From positions 3,658,001 to 3,722,000 of the forward strand of contig NZ_JAUSVA010000002.1 in NCBI RefSeq assembly GCF_030813695.1: DNA of 64,000 nt. The letters run 5' to 3'. Each line of letters begins with the position of its first letter. Positions within the stretch are counted from its first letter, which is position 1. Shown here piece after piece: positions 17,681-26,436 of the stretch. Source of the DNA: Kitasatospora herbaricolor. GTDB taxonomy: Bacteria; Actinomycetota; Actinomycetes; Streptomycetales; Streptomycetaceae. The notes beneath the pieces were generated by a model. It saw only the letters and a list, made by a program, of their open reading frames with translations, ran no database searches and was not told where the DNA came from. A program made the position numbers and the translations under genes.

Positions 17681-19981
17681 TTGAGCACGGCCGCGTCACC
17701 GCCTCGCCAGCACCGCTACCGGCGACGGGCCGACATGCCCCTGCTCGGCGGGATCCGGCCACCCATCGCCCTGCTGCTGGTGCTCCTGCTGGCCGTCTCC
17801 GCCCTCACCGCGATCGCCGTCGGCGGGCTGCGGCTGGACGACGCCCCGCAGGCCGTCCGGGAGTCCCAGCAGTACGCGGCCGAGGACGGGGCCACCGCGC
17901 TGCGTGCCGCCGTCAACGAGAACGCCACCGACCTGCGCCGCGCCGCCGCCCGCTTCGACGCCGCGCCGGCCGAGCCGGCCGCCGTGCTCGGTGCCCTCGG
18001 CCAGGCCTACCAGAAGTGGCGCGGCACCGTGATCCTCCAGCCGGGCAGCGGCAAACTGCTGGCCGCCCGCGGCGAGACCGTACCGCTGGCCGGCCTGCTG
18101 GACCTCGGCGCCCTCGGCGACACCGCGCCGTCCCCCCTGCTCACCGGCACCGCGAGCGGCCCGCGGCTGCTGACCTTCGCCCTGGTGGCGACCCCCGGCG
18201 GGCAGCGGGCCCTGCTGGTCGCCTCCGGCGGCCTGCGGCTGCCCGGCATCACCACCGGCAAGTCCCAGAGCCTGCAGGTGCTCGACAGCGCCGGATCGGT
18301 GCTCGACAGCGCCGGGCCACCGCTCGGCACCGAACCGGACAGGCGGATCGTCACCACCGCCCGCACCCGCGCGGCGCGGCAGCCGGGCGACCCCGCGGAG
18401 GTGGCCTCCGGCAGCCTGGTCGGCCCCGCCGACCAGCACGGGACGCGCCGGATCGTCGGCTACTCGGCCGTCGCCGGCACCGACCCCCAGGACCTGGCCG
18501 CCCCGCTCGGCCTCACCCTGATCTCCAGCACCACCGTGGAACGGCAGGCCGGCAGCCTGCGTCACCCGCTCCTGGGCACCGCCGCCGCCGGCGCCCTGCT
18601 GCTGGTCGCCCTGCTGGTGGCCGGCCTGCTCGTGCTCACCCTGCAGCGCCCGCTGCTGCGGCTCTTCCTGGAGTCCCGCCGGCTGACCCGGGGCGAGCGG
18701 CTCGACCAGCCGGTCGCCGGCCCCGCCCGGGGCGAGGCCGGCCGGATCACCCGCGCGCTGGAGGAGGTCCGCCGCCAGCTGCTCGACCCCTCCCGTCCGC
18801 CGGCCACCGCCCCGGGGTCCGGCGCGGGCCGTCGAGGCCGGTTCGCACCCGGCATCGCCCTGCCACTCGCGCTCGGCGCGGTGGTCGTCCTGAGCTGGTC
18901 CGCTCCGCTGCTGCTGCTGAGTGGCGACAAGGGCGCGATCCGGGTCCCCGGCCAGGTGGTCTCCGCCCAGCGGGACCGCACCGACACCGCCGCGGACCGG
19001 ATCCGGCAGGCGCTCAACGAGGGCTACGCCGACCTCAGATCGATCGCCCCGGCGCTCGGCGACGGCACCGAGGCCAAGCCGATCGAGGCGGTGCTGCGCG
19101 GCACGCTCGCGGAGCACGGCCGCTACCGGTCGCTGTACGTCCTCAGCCCCGCCGGCGCGGTGGTGGCCCGGGCCGGCGAGGCACCGCGGCACGCGGGCGC
19201 CGGGGCGGTCGGGCCGGACGGCGTCCTGCTCCTCAACAAGAGCGGCAAGGAACCGCAGGTCGCCGCCCGGGTCGGGCTCGGCCCGCAGGTCCCGGGCGGG
19301 AGCGCCGAACCGGCCGGCGGGGCGGCGCCCCCCGCTGCCCCGCCGACCGCCGTCGTGGTCGGGGAGTTCAAGCGCGAGTTCCTCGACGGCCTGCTGAGCC
19401 GCCCCGGCCTGGGCCGGGTCTGGCTGCTCGACGACCGGCACAAGGTGCTCTCCGCCAACGAGGCCTTCAGCTCCTTCGGCGACCTGCCCGAATCCCGCGC
19501 CGAAGCGGTGCTCACCTCCGCCGGCAAGGGCGCCGCCGCCGACGTGGTCCGCCACGACGGGTCCCCGGCCGTACTGGCGGCGGCACCGCTCGGCGGCAAC
19601 GGCACGGTGGCCGGGCTCGGCTGGTCCGTGGTGAGCGCCCAGCCCGTGGCCTGGCTCCACCTGGACCAGAACAAGGCCGACCGGCGGGCCCTGCTGGCCG
19701 GGATGCTCGGCCTGGCCGCGGCCGCGCTCTGCCTCGGCTGGCTGTTCGTCGCGGTCGGCATCCCGCTGCGCCGGCTGGCCGCGAGCGCCGAGAACCTGGC
19801 CGCGGGCGACCGCCGGACGGTGCTGTACCCCGCGCACCACGACGAGGTGGGAGCGATCGCCCGGAGCCTTGAGCTGCTCCGCCAGGAGCTGGAACTGCTC
19901 GGCCGGCCACCCACCGGCCGAAGGGCAGCCCGCCCACCCGGGCAGCCGACGGACCGACCGGCCCCGGCCGGACAGCGCTAG
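17681..19981 (+). CDS. Double-module membrane sensor-like protein ending in a HAMP domain
   Basis: 766 residues from TTG at 17681, chosen because GAGG stands 7 bases upstream; GTG at 17612 and ATG at 17735 are alternatives. Four membrane helices (about 25-48, 297-322, 391-415, 670-695) enclose two large extracytoplasmic segments. Each segment is followed inside by a HAMP-like stretch; the last one (PLRRLAASAENLAAGDR) is near the C-terminus. There is no histidine kinase, cyclase or chemotaxis output domain after it. It is the first gene of the pgsB-pgsC operon, where PgsA/CapA would be expected to help export. It may sense the wall or organise the complex; this is inferred from position only. 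Confidence 0.65.
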   Translation: MSTAASPPRQHRYRRRADMPLLGGIRPPIALLLVLLLAVSALTAIAVGGLRLDDAPQAVRESQQYAAEDGATALRAAVNENATDLRRAAARFDAAPAEPAAVLGALGQAYQKWRGTVILQPGSGKLLAARGETVPLAGLLDLGALGDTAPSPLLTGTASGPRLLTFALVATPGGQRALLVASGGLRLPGITTGKSQSLQVLDSAGSVLDSAGPPLGTEPDRRIVTTARTRAARQPGDPAEVASGSLVGPADQHGTRRIVGYSAVAGTDPQDLAAPLGLTLISSTTVERQAGSLRHPLLGTAAAGALLLVALLVAGLLVLTLQRPLLRLFLESRRLTRGERLDQPVAGPARGEAGRITRALEEVRRQLLDPSRPPATAPGSGAGRRGRFAPGIALPLALGAVVVLSWSAPLLLLSGDKGAIRVPGQVVSAQRDRTDTAADRIRQALNEGYADLRSIAPALGDGTEAKPIEAVLRGTLAEHGRYRSLYVLSPAGAVVARAGEAPRHAGAGAVGPDGVLLLNKSGKEPQVAARVGLGPQVPGGSAEPAGGAAPPAAPPTAVVVGEFKREFLDGLLSRPGLGRVWLLDDRHKVLSANEAFSSFGDLPESRAEAVLTSAGKGAAADVVRHDGSPAVLAAAPLGGNGTVAGLGWSVVSAQPVAWLHLDQNKADRRALLAGMLGLAAAALCLGWLFVAVGIPLRRLAASAENLAAGDRRTVLYPAHHDEVGAIARSLELLRQELELLGRPPTGRRAARPPGQPTDRPAPAGQR

Positions 19982-20091
19982 GGCGGCACCCGCCTGCCGG
20001 CCCACCGTCGTAAGCCCGACCGCCGTACGCCCGCCGTACGACCCGAGACCCCCGTGCCGCCGCCCGAACGGGCCGGCCGAAGGAACCCCCC

Positions 20092-21669
20092 GTGCTCTTC
20101 CTCTACATCGTGCTGGTGGTGTGCTGCGCCGTCCTGCTGGTGGCGGGCATCGTCGAACAGCGCCGGCACTTCGCGGCGCTGGAGCAGATCCCGGTCCGGG
20201 TGCTGGTCAACGGCATCCGGGGGAAGAGCTCGATCACCCGGCTGTGCGCCGGCGCGCTGCGCGGCGGCGACCTGGTGACGGTGGCCAAGACCACCGGAAC
20301 GGCGGCCCGCTTCATCCACCCGGACGCGACCGAGGAGCCGGTCCACCGGAAGTTCGGCATCGCCAACGTGGTGGAGCAGATCGGCATCGTCCGCCGGGCC
20401 GCCACCTACCGGCCCGACGCCCTGGTGATCGAGTGCATGGCGGTGATGCCGGCCCTCCAGGAGGTCAACCAGACCAAACTGATCCGCTCCACCATCGGCG
20501 TGCTCTGCAACGTCCGCGAGGACCACCTCGCCGAGATGGGCCCGACCCTGGACGACGTCGCCCGCTCGCTCTCCCGCTCGATGCCGGTCGGCGGTGTCTG
20601 CGTGACGGCCGAACGGGACCGGGTGGACATCCTGCGCGAGGAGGCCGCCAGGCGGAACTGCGAGCTGATCGTGGTCGACCCGGAGACGGTGAGCGACGAG
20701 GAACTGCGCGGCTTCAGCTGGTTCACCTTCAAGGAGAACGTGGCGATCGCGCTGGCCGTCGCCGAACTGCTCGGCGTGGAACGCCGGACCGCGCTGCGCG
20801 GCATGCGGGAGGCCCCGCCGGACCCGGGCGTGCTGTCGGTCGACCGCTACCGCACCGAGGACGGCAAGCGGCTGCGCTTCGCCAACGTGTTCGCGGCCAA
20901 CGACCCCGAGTCGACGCTGATGAACGTGCAGCAGTTGCTGGACCTCGGGGCGATCCGGCGGCCGCTGAACGTGGTGATCAACTGCCGTCCGGACCGGGTC
21001 GAGCGCAACGGCCAGATGGGCGGCATCGTGCCCGACCTGGACCCGGACACCGTCTTCCTGATCGGTCACCCGACCAGGAGCGCCCGGGACGGCATCCCGG
21101 CCGCGTGGCAGGGCCGGGTGGTGGACCTCGGCGGCGACCGGCGCGACCCCGCCGCCCTCACCGCCGAACTGCTGGCGGCCCTCGGCCCCGACACCTCGCT
21201 GGTCGCGGTCGGCAACATCCACGGCCAGGGTGAGCTCTTCCTGGAGGAGCTCACCCACCTCGTCCCCGACGAGGAGGAGGACCGGGGCGGGAGTGAGGAC
21301 GGGGCCGCAGGACCGGCCGGAGCCGCAGCCCGCCCCGCGCACGCGGAGCCGGAGCCCTACCCGGATACGTACGCGGCGCCGGAACCCCGTCCGGAGCCGG
21401 GCCGCCCCCTCCCGTGGCAGTACCCCGCCCCGGCACCGCAGGCCTACCCGGCCCCGTACGGGCACCAGGCCTCGTACGGGCCCCCTGCGTCGTACGGGCC
21501 CCCGCACCCGGGGCAGCGCCCGTCCGACCCGTCGTACGGCGAGCCCCCGCCGTACCGGGAGCCCTCGCCCACCCCGGTCCCGGAGCAGTACCGGCCGCCG
21601 GACCAGCACCGGCAGCCGTGGCCCCCCACGCCCGGCCAGTTCCAGAACCAGTACGGAGACCAGCAGTGA
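20092..21669 (+). CDS. pgsB: PgsB/CapB poly-gamma-glutamate synthase-type ligase with Pro/Tyr-rich tail
   Basis: 525 residues from GTG at 20092 with AAGGA upstream. One N-terminal membrane helix (1-20) precedes a Mur-ligase-like ATPase with the P-loop GIRGKSS at 41-47, and the conserved CNVREDHLAEMG and NVFAANDPEST segments. About residues 1-395 match the usual 390-400 residue PgsB; the rest (395-525) is an added Pro/Tyr/Gln-rich low-complexity tail with repeated SYGPP-like units. PgsB forms gamma-amide bonds through a glutamyl phosphate at the membrane, together with PgsC. Its stop overlaps the pgsC start (GTGA). The monomer need not be glutamate. Confidence 0.88.
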   Translation: MLFLYIVLVVCCAVLLVAGIVEQRRHFAALEQIPVRVLVNGIRGKSSITRLCAGALRGGDLVTVAKTTGTAARFIHPDATEEPVHRKFGIANVVEQIGIVRRAATYRPDALVIECMAVMPALQEVNQTKLIRSTIGVLCNVREDHLAEMGPTLDDVARSLSRSMPVGGVCVTAERDRVDILREEAARRNCELIVVDPETVSDEELRGFSWFTFKENVAIALAVAELLGVERRTALRGMREAPPDPGVLSVDRYRTEDGKRLRFANVFAANDPESTLMNVQQLLDLGAIRRPLNVVINCRPDRVERNGQMGGIVPDLDPDTVFLIGHPTRSARDGIPAAWQGRVVDLGGDRRDPAALTAELLAALGPDTSLVAVGNIHGQGELFLEELTHLVPDEEEDRGGSEDGAAGPAGAAARPAHAEPEPYPDTYAAPEPRPEPGRPLPWQYPAPAPQAYPAPYGHQASYGPPASYGPPHPGQRPSDPSYGEPPPYREPSPTPVPEQYRPPDQHRQPWPPTPGQFQNQYGDQQ

Positions 21670-22148
21670 TTCCCACCGAGCTCACCCCCGAGATCGCCGC
21701 CATCGGCATCGCGCTCGGCCTGGTCTTCTCCCTCGTCTGCTACCTGACCACCAACCTCTCCCCCGGCGGCATGATCACCCCGGGCTGGCTGGCGCTGACC
21801 CTGGTCGAGGACCTCCAGCGGGTCGGGATCGTCATCGGCGTCACGCTGCTCACCTACCTGGCGACCAGGGTGGTCCAGAAGCTGGTGATCCTCTACGGCA
21901 AGCGGCTGTTCGCCGCCGTGGTGCTCACCGGGGTCGTGCTCCAGGCAACCGTGATGCTGGTGCTGCAGCGCGAGCTGCCGACGCTGTACGCCAACCAGAC
22001 GCTGGGCTTCATCGTGCCCGGCCTGATCGCCTACCAGCTGGTCCGCCAGCCGCGGGCGGCGACGCTGATGGCCACCAGCACGGTGACGCTGGCGAACTAC
22101 GTGGTGCTCACCGCCGGCCTGCTGCTCGGCGCCCTGCCCGGCAGCTGA
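21666..22148 (+). CDS. pgsC: PgsC/CapC membrane subunit
   Basis: 160 residues from GTG at 21666, overlapping the pgsB stop by four bases, so translation is coupled. The start IPTELTPEIAAIGIALGLVFSL, the NLSPGGMITPGWLAL loop and about four to five hydrophobic helices match PgsC (about 149 residues in Bacillus). It is the membrane partner of PgsB for gamma-polymer synthesis and export. A PgsA/CapA gene does not follow; the next gene encodes an NlpC/P60 hydrolase. Confidence 0.88.
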   Translation: MIPTELTPEIAAIGIALGLVFSLVCYLTTNLSPGGMITPGWLALTLVEDLQRVGIVIGVTLLTYLATRVVQKLVILYGKRLFAAVVLTGVVLQATVMLVLQRELPTLYANQTLGFIVPGLIAYQLVRQPRAATLMATSTVTLANYVVLTAGLLLGALPGS

Positions 22149-22264
22149 GCCCGCCCCCGACCCGGCCCCCGGACCCGCACCGAGGCGGCCCCGCACCACC
22201 CCACTCCCACCGCAGAGCCCGCTCCCGGCCGGCACGGCCCCCGTCACCTCCCGAGGACCCCGCA

Positions 22265-23350
22265 ATGAGCGTCTCCCGCAAGTCCCTGTTCAGCGGCGCG
22301 CTCGCTCTGACCTTGCTCGCCACCAGCGGTTACACGACCATGGAGCTCCGGCGGCGCGCGGAGCGGCCCGCGACCGCGGCGGCCCCGCTGGTCGCGGCCG
22401 CGCGCGCGTCCCACCAGGCCGCGGGAGCCGCACCGAAAGCCGGGGACTACCGCTACGAGCGGCTGGCCGCCCCGGACCGGACGGTCGTCCGGGACGCCGG
22501 CGGCGCGGTGCTGGCCACCCTCACCGACAAGGCGAGGACGGCCGTGCTGACCGGCCCCGGCCGGGTATTCGCCGAGCCGGGCACCACCTCCGCGACCGTC
22601 ACCGGGGACTCCTGGGTGCGGCTGATGCCCCAGCCGTGGCGGGTCGGCGCGGAGGGCGAGGCCTGGTTCCGGACGTGGTTCCAGCAGTCGCTGGGCAGCA
22701 CGGCCGACGACGTCCTGGCCATCGCCACCCAGTACATGGCCGGCGCGGCGCCCGAGAAGGACGGCAAGGGCGTCCGCTACCGGGGCGACGCCTCGTTCGG
22801 CCCGATCAACCCGGACGGCTCCACCGGCCAGGACCTCCGGCTGGAGCAGACCGACTTCTTCGACTACCTGGGGATCCCGTACAGCTTCGCCGACAAGGTC
22901 ACCAAGCGACCGGACAAGACCCGCTACGGCGCCTTCGACTGCTCCGGCTTCGTCCGGATGGTGTACGGCTACCGGTCCGGCTTCCCGCTGTTGAGCAAGG
23001 ACGTGGCCGGCGCCGGCCTGGCCCGCAGTGCCAACGGCCTGGCCCGGTTCTCGCCCGGCGTGCCCGTCCTGCCGCTGACCACCCTGCCAGGCTCGGACGT
23101 GACGGTGCGGCCGCTGTCGATCGACGCCCTGCAGCCCGGTGATCTGGTCTTCTTCGAGATTGACAGCCGGACCGGCGCCAGGCTGGACCACACCGGGATC
23201 TTCCTCGGCATCGACACCGACGGGCACCCGCGCTACATCTCCAGCCGGGAGGAGGCCGACGGCCCGACCTTCGGCGACAAGGGCGGCACGGCCCGCCTGG
23301 ACGACAACGGGATGTACGCCAAGGGCTTGCGCAGCGCCAAGCGCCTCTGA
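22265..23350 (+). CDS. Exported NlpC/P60 hydrolase of the polymer locus
   Basis: 361 residues from ATG at 22265 with GAGG upstream. The N-terminus is a signal anchor (LFSGALALTLLATSGYTT). A ~190-residue region of unknown fold precedes a C-terminal NlpC/P60 cysteine peptidase: Cys226 in FDCSGFVRMVYG and His309 in DHTGIFLG. Such enzymes cut gamma-D-glutamyl bonds. In Bacillus subtilis the NlpC/P60 gamma-glutamyl hydrolase PgdS lies directly after the pgs genes, so the same role in trimming or releasing polymer is likely. Cleavage of peptidoglycan stem peptides is the alternative. Confidence 0.8.
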   Translation: MSVSRKSLFSGALALTLLATSGYTTMELRRRAERPATAAAPLVAAARASHQAAGAAPKAGDYRYERLAAPDRTVVRDAGGAVLATLTDKARTAVLTGPGRVFAEPGTTSATVTGDSWVRLMPQPWRVGAEGEAWFRTWFQQSLGSTADDVLAIATQYMAGAAPEKDGKGVRYRGDASFGPINPDGSTGQDLRLEQTDFFDYLGIPYSFADKVTKRPDKTRYGAFDCSGFVRMVYGYRSGFPLLSKDVAGAGLARSANGLARFSPGVPVLPLTTLPGSDVTVRPLSIDALQPGDLVFFEIDSRTGARLDHTGIFLGIDTDGHPRYISSREEADGPTFGDKGGTARLDDNGMYAKGLRSAKRL

Positions 23351-23562
23351 CCGTCCGGACGGGACCGGGCCGGGGCCGGACCGTCCGGACCGGAGGGGGG
23401 TCGCCGGCCGGAACTCGACCCGGGCCGGACGGAACGGGCTCGCCGGAGCCCGCCCGGGCGGCCGCGTTTGTGGATATCGCCGGAAGGGCACGGTCAGATC
23501 CGGCCTCGACCTGTGGTTTTGGGTCATCCGGGTAACAATCCGGCATGGCCTGAGAGGGTTTT

Positions 23563-23574
23563 CTACGCGCGTAG
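23563..23574. promoter_or_regulatory. Nucleoside-gene palindrome (CTACGCGCGTAG) before pnp
   Basis: A perfect 12-base palindrome. It is followed 12 bases on by -10 TATCCT (23587-23592), and then by the GTG start 7 bases later, so the transcript is probably leaderless and the operator sits in the promoter spacer. The same sequence or a close variant precedes deoC, add, deoA and the BMP gene. Confidence 0.75.
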
Positions 23575-23599
23575 TCGATTCCCGTCTATCCTCGGACCC

Positions 23600-24433
23600 G
23601 TGAACGTATCTCCTCAGTCGGTCGTCTCCGCCGACCCCTATGCCGCCGCCCAGGCCGCCGCCGAGCGCCTGCGCGAGCTGACCGGTGCCGAGCGCCACGA
23701 CGTCGCCCTGGTGATGGGCTCCGGCTGGGTGCCCGCCGCCGACGCCCTCGGAGAGACGGTGGCCGAGTTCGCGGCCACCGAGCTCCCCGGCTTCCCCGCC
23801 CCGGCCGTGGCCGGCCACTCCGGCAAGATCCGCTCCGTGCGGATCCCCGGCCCGGACGGCGACCGGCGCGCCTTGATCTTCCTCGGCCGCAACCACTACT
23901 ACGAGGGCCACGGCGTGGCCACCGTGGTGCACGGCGTGCGCACCGCCGCCGCCGCCGGCTGCGGCACCATCGTGCTGACCAACGGCTGCGGCGGCCTGCG
24001 CCAGGGCTGGGTCCCCGGCCAGCCGGTCCTGATCAGCGACCACATCAACCTCACCGCGGACTCCCCGATCGTCGGCGCCAACTTCGTCGACCTGACGGAC
24101 CTCTACTCCAAGCGGCTGCGCGAGCTGTGCCGCGAGGTGGACCCGTCCCTCGACGAGGCCGTCTACGTCCAGTTCCGCGGCCCGCACTACGAGACCCCGG
24201 CCGAGGTGCACATGGCCCGGGTGATCGGCGGCGAGCTGGTCGGCATGTCCACCACGCTGGAGGCCATCGCCGCCCGCGAGGCCGGCGCCGAGGTGCTCGG
24301 CATCTCCCTGGTGACCAACCTGGCGGCCGGCATCACCGGCGAGCCGCTCAACCACGCCGAGGTGCTGGAGGCCGGCAAGGCCTCCGCCGAGCGCATGGGC
24401 GCGCTGCTGGCGAAGGTCCTTGAGCGGATCTGA
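23600..24433 (+). CDS. pnp: Purine nucleoside phosphorylase
   Basis: 277 residues from GTG at 23600, directly after a -10 box (probable leaderless mRNA). Trimeric PNP motifs are present: [13 protein letters not shown] (phosphate site), [19 protein letters not shown] and [15 protein letters not shown]; Asn in SLVTNLAAG fits preference for 6-oxopurines. It splits (deoxy)inosine and guanosine with phosphate to base and (deoxy)ribose-1-phosphate in the cytoplasm. The adjacent phosphosugar mutase can convert that product to the 5-phosphate, which DeoC then cleaves. Regulated probably by the protein that binds the palindrome at 23563. Confidence 0.95.
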   Translation: MNVSPQSVVSADPYAAAQAAAERLRELTGAERHDVALVMGSGWVPAADALGETVAEFAATELPGFPAPAVAGHSGKIRSVRIPGPDGDRRALIFLGRNHYYEGHGVATVVHGVRTAAAAGCGTIVLTNGCGGLRQGWVPGQPVLISDHINLTADSPIVGANFVDLTDLYSKRLRELCREVDPSLDEAVYVQFRGPHYETPAEVHMARVIGGELVGMSTTLEAIAAREAGAEVLGISLVTNLAAGITGEPLNHAEVLEAGKASAERMGALLAKVLERI

Positions 24434-24459
24434 GCCGCCCGCGGCGCAGAATCATCACT

Positions 24460-24495
24460 GACGGGGTCCGCGGGACACCTCCCGCGGACCCCGTC
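24460..24495 (+). terminator. 16-bp perfect hairpin after pnp
   Basis: GACGGGGTCCGCGGGA and its complement around the loop CACC, 27 bases after the pnp stop. It separates pnp from the mutase gene. Confidence 0.85.
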
Positions 24496-24651
24496 GGTCC
24501 ACCTGCCCCGCTGCCCGCCCACCGCCGCCCGCCCCCTCCGCCCGCGCGCCTTCGCCGGCCACGGGCCCCGACCGCCCCCGGACGCCGTCCCCCGGCGTCC
24601 CCCGGCGACCCTGCCGACATCCGCACGACTTCCCCGTTGGAGCTGGAAGCG

Positions 24652-26352
24652 ATGACCCAGGCACCCACCACCGACCTCCTCGCCCGGGCCCGGGCCTGGC
24701 TGGCCGAGGACCCCGACCCGCAGACCCGCGAGGAGCTGTCGGCCCTGCTGGCCGAGGCGGAGGGCGAGACCGAGTCCGGCAACCGGATCGCCTGGTCCCA
24801 GCTGAGCGAGCGCTTCGCCGGCCGGCTCCAGTTCGGCACCGCCGGACTGCGCGGCGAACTCGGCGCCGGCCCGATGCGGATGAACCGCGCGGTGGTGATC
24901 CGCGCCGCCGCCGGCCTGGCCGCATACGTCAGGCGCGAGCAGCTGGGCGACCTCGTGGTGATCGGCTACGACGCCCGGCACAAGTCGTACGACTTCGCCC
25001 GCGACACCGCCGCCGTCATGGTCGGCGCCGGCCTGCGCGCCGCCCTGCTGCCGCGCGCGCTGCCCACCCCCGTGCTGGCCTTCGCCGTCCGGCACCTGGG
25101 CGCCGCCGCCGGCGTCACCGTCACCGCCAGCCACAACCCGCCGCAGGACAACGGCTACAAGGTCTACCTGGGCGACGGCGCGCAGATCGTCCCGCCCGCG
25201 GACGCCGGCATCGCCGACGAGATCGACGCCGTCCTGGCGCTCGCCGACGTCCCGCGCGCCGAGGAGGGCTGGGAGGTGCTCGGCGAGGAGGTCGTCGAGG
25301 CGTACCTGGCCCGCGCCGCCGGCGTGCTCGACCCGGGCGGCCCGCGCGAGCTCGACGTCGTCTACACCCCGCTGCACGGGGTCGGCCGGGACGTGCTGGT
25401 CGCCGCCTTCGCCAAGGCCGGCTTCCCCGCCCCGACCGTGGTCGCCGAGCAGGCCGAGCCCGACCCCGACTTCCCGACCGTGGCCTTCCCCAACCCGGAG
25501 GAGCCCGGGGCGATGGACCTGGCCTTCCGGACCGCCGCCGCGGCCGGGCCCGACATCGTCATCGCCAACGACCCGGACGCCGACCGCTGCGCGGTGGCCG
25601 TCCCCGACCCGGCCGCCGAGGGCGGCTGGCGGATGCTGCGCGGCGACGAGGTGGGCGCGCTGCTCGGCGAGGCCCTGGTGGCCAAGAAGGCCGTCGGCGC
25701 CTTCGCCACCACCATCGTCTCCTCCACCCTGCTCGGCCGGATCGCGGCCGCCGCGGGCCTGGGCTACGCCGAGACGCTGACCGGCTTCAAGTGGATCTCC
25801 CGCGCCGAGGGCCTGCGCTACGGCTACGAGGAGGCGCTCGGCTACTGCGTCGACCCGGAGGGCGTCCGGGACAAGGACGGCATCAGCGCCGCCCTGCTGG
25901 TCGCCGAGCTGGCCGCCGGCCTCAAGCGGGACGGCCGCACCCTCACCGACCTGCTCGACGACCTGGCCGTCGAGCACGGGCTGCACGCCACCGACCAGCT
26001 CTCCGTCCGGGTGAGCGACCTGTCGCTGATCGGCGACGCCATGCGCCGGCTGCGCGAGCGGCCGCCGACCGTGCTGGCCGGGCTGCGGGTCACCCAGGCG
26101 GACGACCTGACGGCCGGCTCGGCCGACCTGCCGCCCACCGACGGCCTGCGCTACCGGCTGGCCGGCGAGGGCGTGCGCTCGGCCCGGATCGTGGTGCGTC
26201 CCTCCGGCACCGAGCCCAAGCTCAAGTGCTACCTGGAGGTGGTCCTGCCGGTCGCGTCGGCCGAGGCGCTCGGCGCGGCCCGGGAGGCGGCGGCCGGCGT
26301 GCTGGCCGGCATCAAGCGGGACCTCGCCGAGGCCGCGGGCATCGAGGCCTGA
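24652..26352 (+). CDS. Phospho-sugar mutase (phosphomannomutase/phosphopentomutase-like)
   Basis: 566 residues from ATG at 24652 with GGAG upstream. It is a complete alpha-D-phosphohexomutase: phosphoserine loop TASHNPP (Ser160), metal loop NDPDADRC, sugar loop GYEEALGYC, and phosphate site RPSGTEPKLK. Enzymes of this subgroup move phosphate between C1 and C5/C6. Its conserved place after pnp suggests use on (deoxy)ribose phosphates, as the downstream step of nucleoside phosphorolysis; hexose activity (ManB) cannot be excluded. Confidence 0.92.
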   Translation: MTQAPTTDLLARARAWLAEDPDPQTREELSALLAEAEGETESGNRIAWSQLSERFAGRLQFGTAGLRGELGAGPMRMNRAVVIRAAAGLAAYVRREQLGDLVVIGYDARHKSYDFARDTAAVMVGAGLRAALLPRALPTPVLAFAVRHLGAAAGVTVTASHNPPQDNGYKVYLGDGAQIVPPADAGIADEIDAVLALADVPRAEEGWEVLGEEVVEAYLARAAGVLDPGGPRELDVVYTPLHGVGRDVLVAAFAKAGFPAPTVVAEQAEPDPDFPTVAFPNPEEPGAMDLAFRTAAAAGPDIVIANDPDADRCAVAVPDPAAEGGWRMLRGDEVGALLGEALVAKKAVGAFATTIVSSTLLGRIAAAAGLGYAETLTGFKWISRAEGLRYGYEEALGYCVDPEGVRDKDGISAALLVAELAAGLKRDGRTLTDLLDDLAVEHGLHATDQLSVRVSDLSLIGDAMRRLRERPPTVLAGLRVTQADDLTAGSADLPPTDGLRYRLAGEGVRSARIVVRPSGTEPKLKCYLEVVLPVASAEALGAAREAAAGVLAGIKRDLAEAAGIEA

Positions 26353-26376
26353 CCCCCGGAACGCCCCCGGCACAGC

Positions 26377-26416
26377 AGCGGGCCCGGCCGACGAAGTCCT
26401 GTCGGCCGGGCCCGCT
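26377..26416. terminator. Bidirectional terminator hairpin (16-bp stem)
   Basis: AGCGGGCCCGGCCGAC and GTCGGCCGGGCCCGCT around an 8-base loop, between the convergent mutase gene and the PH-domain gene. It can serve both strands. Confidence 0.85.
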
Positions 26417-26436
26417 CGCATCCGGGCGGGGCGGGC

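Noticed and set aside
23351..23400. GC-rich CCGTCCGGACGG segments after the NlpC/P60 gene as terminator
   Set aside because: Several overlapping short palindromes can pair in different ways; no single convincing stem could be chosen.
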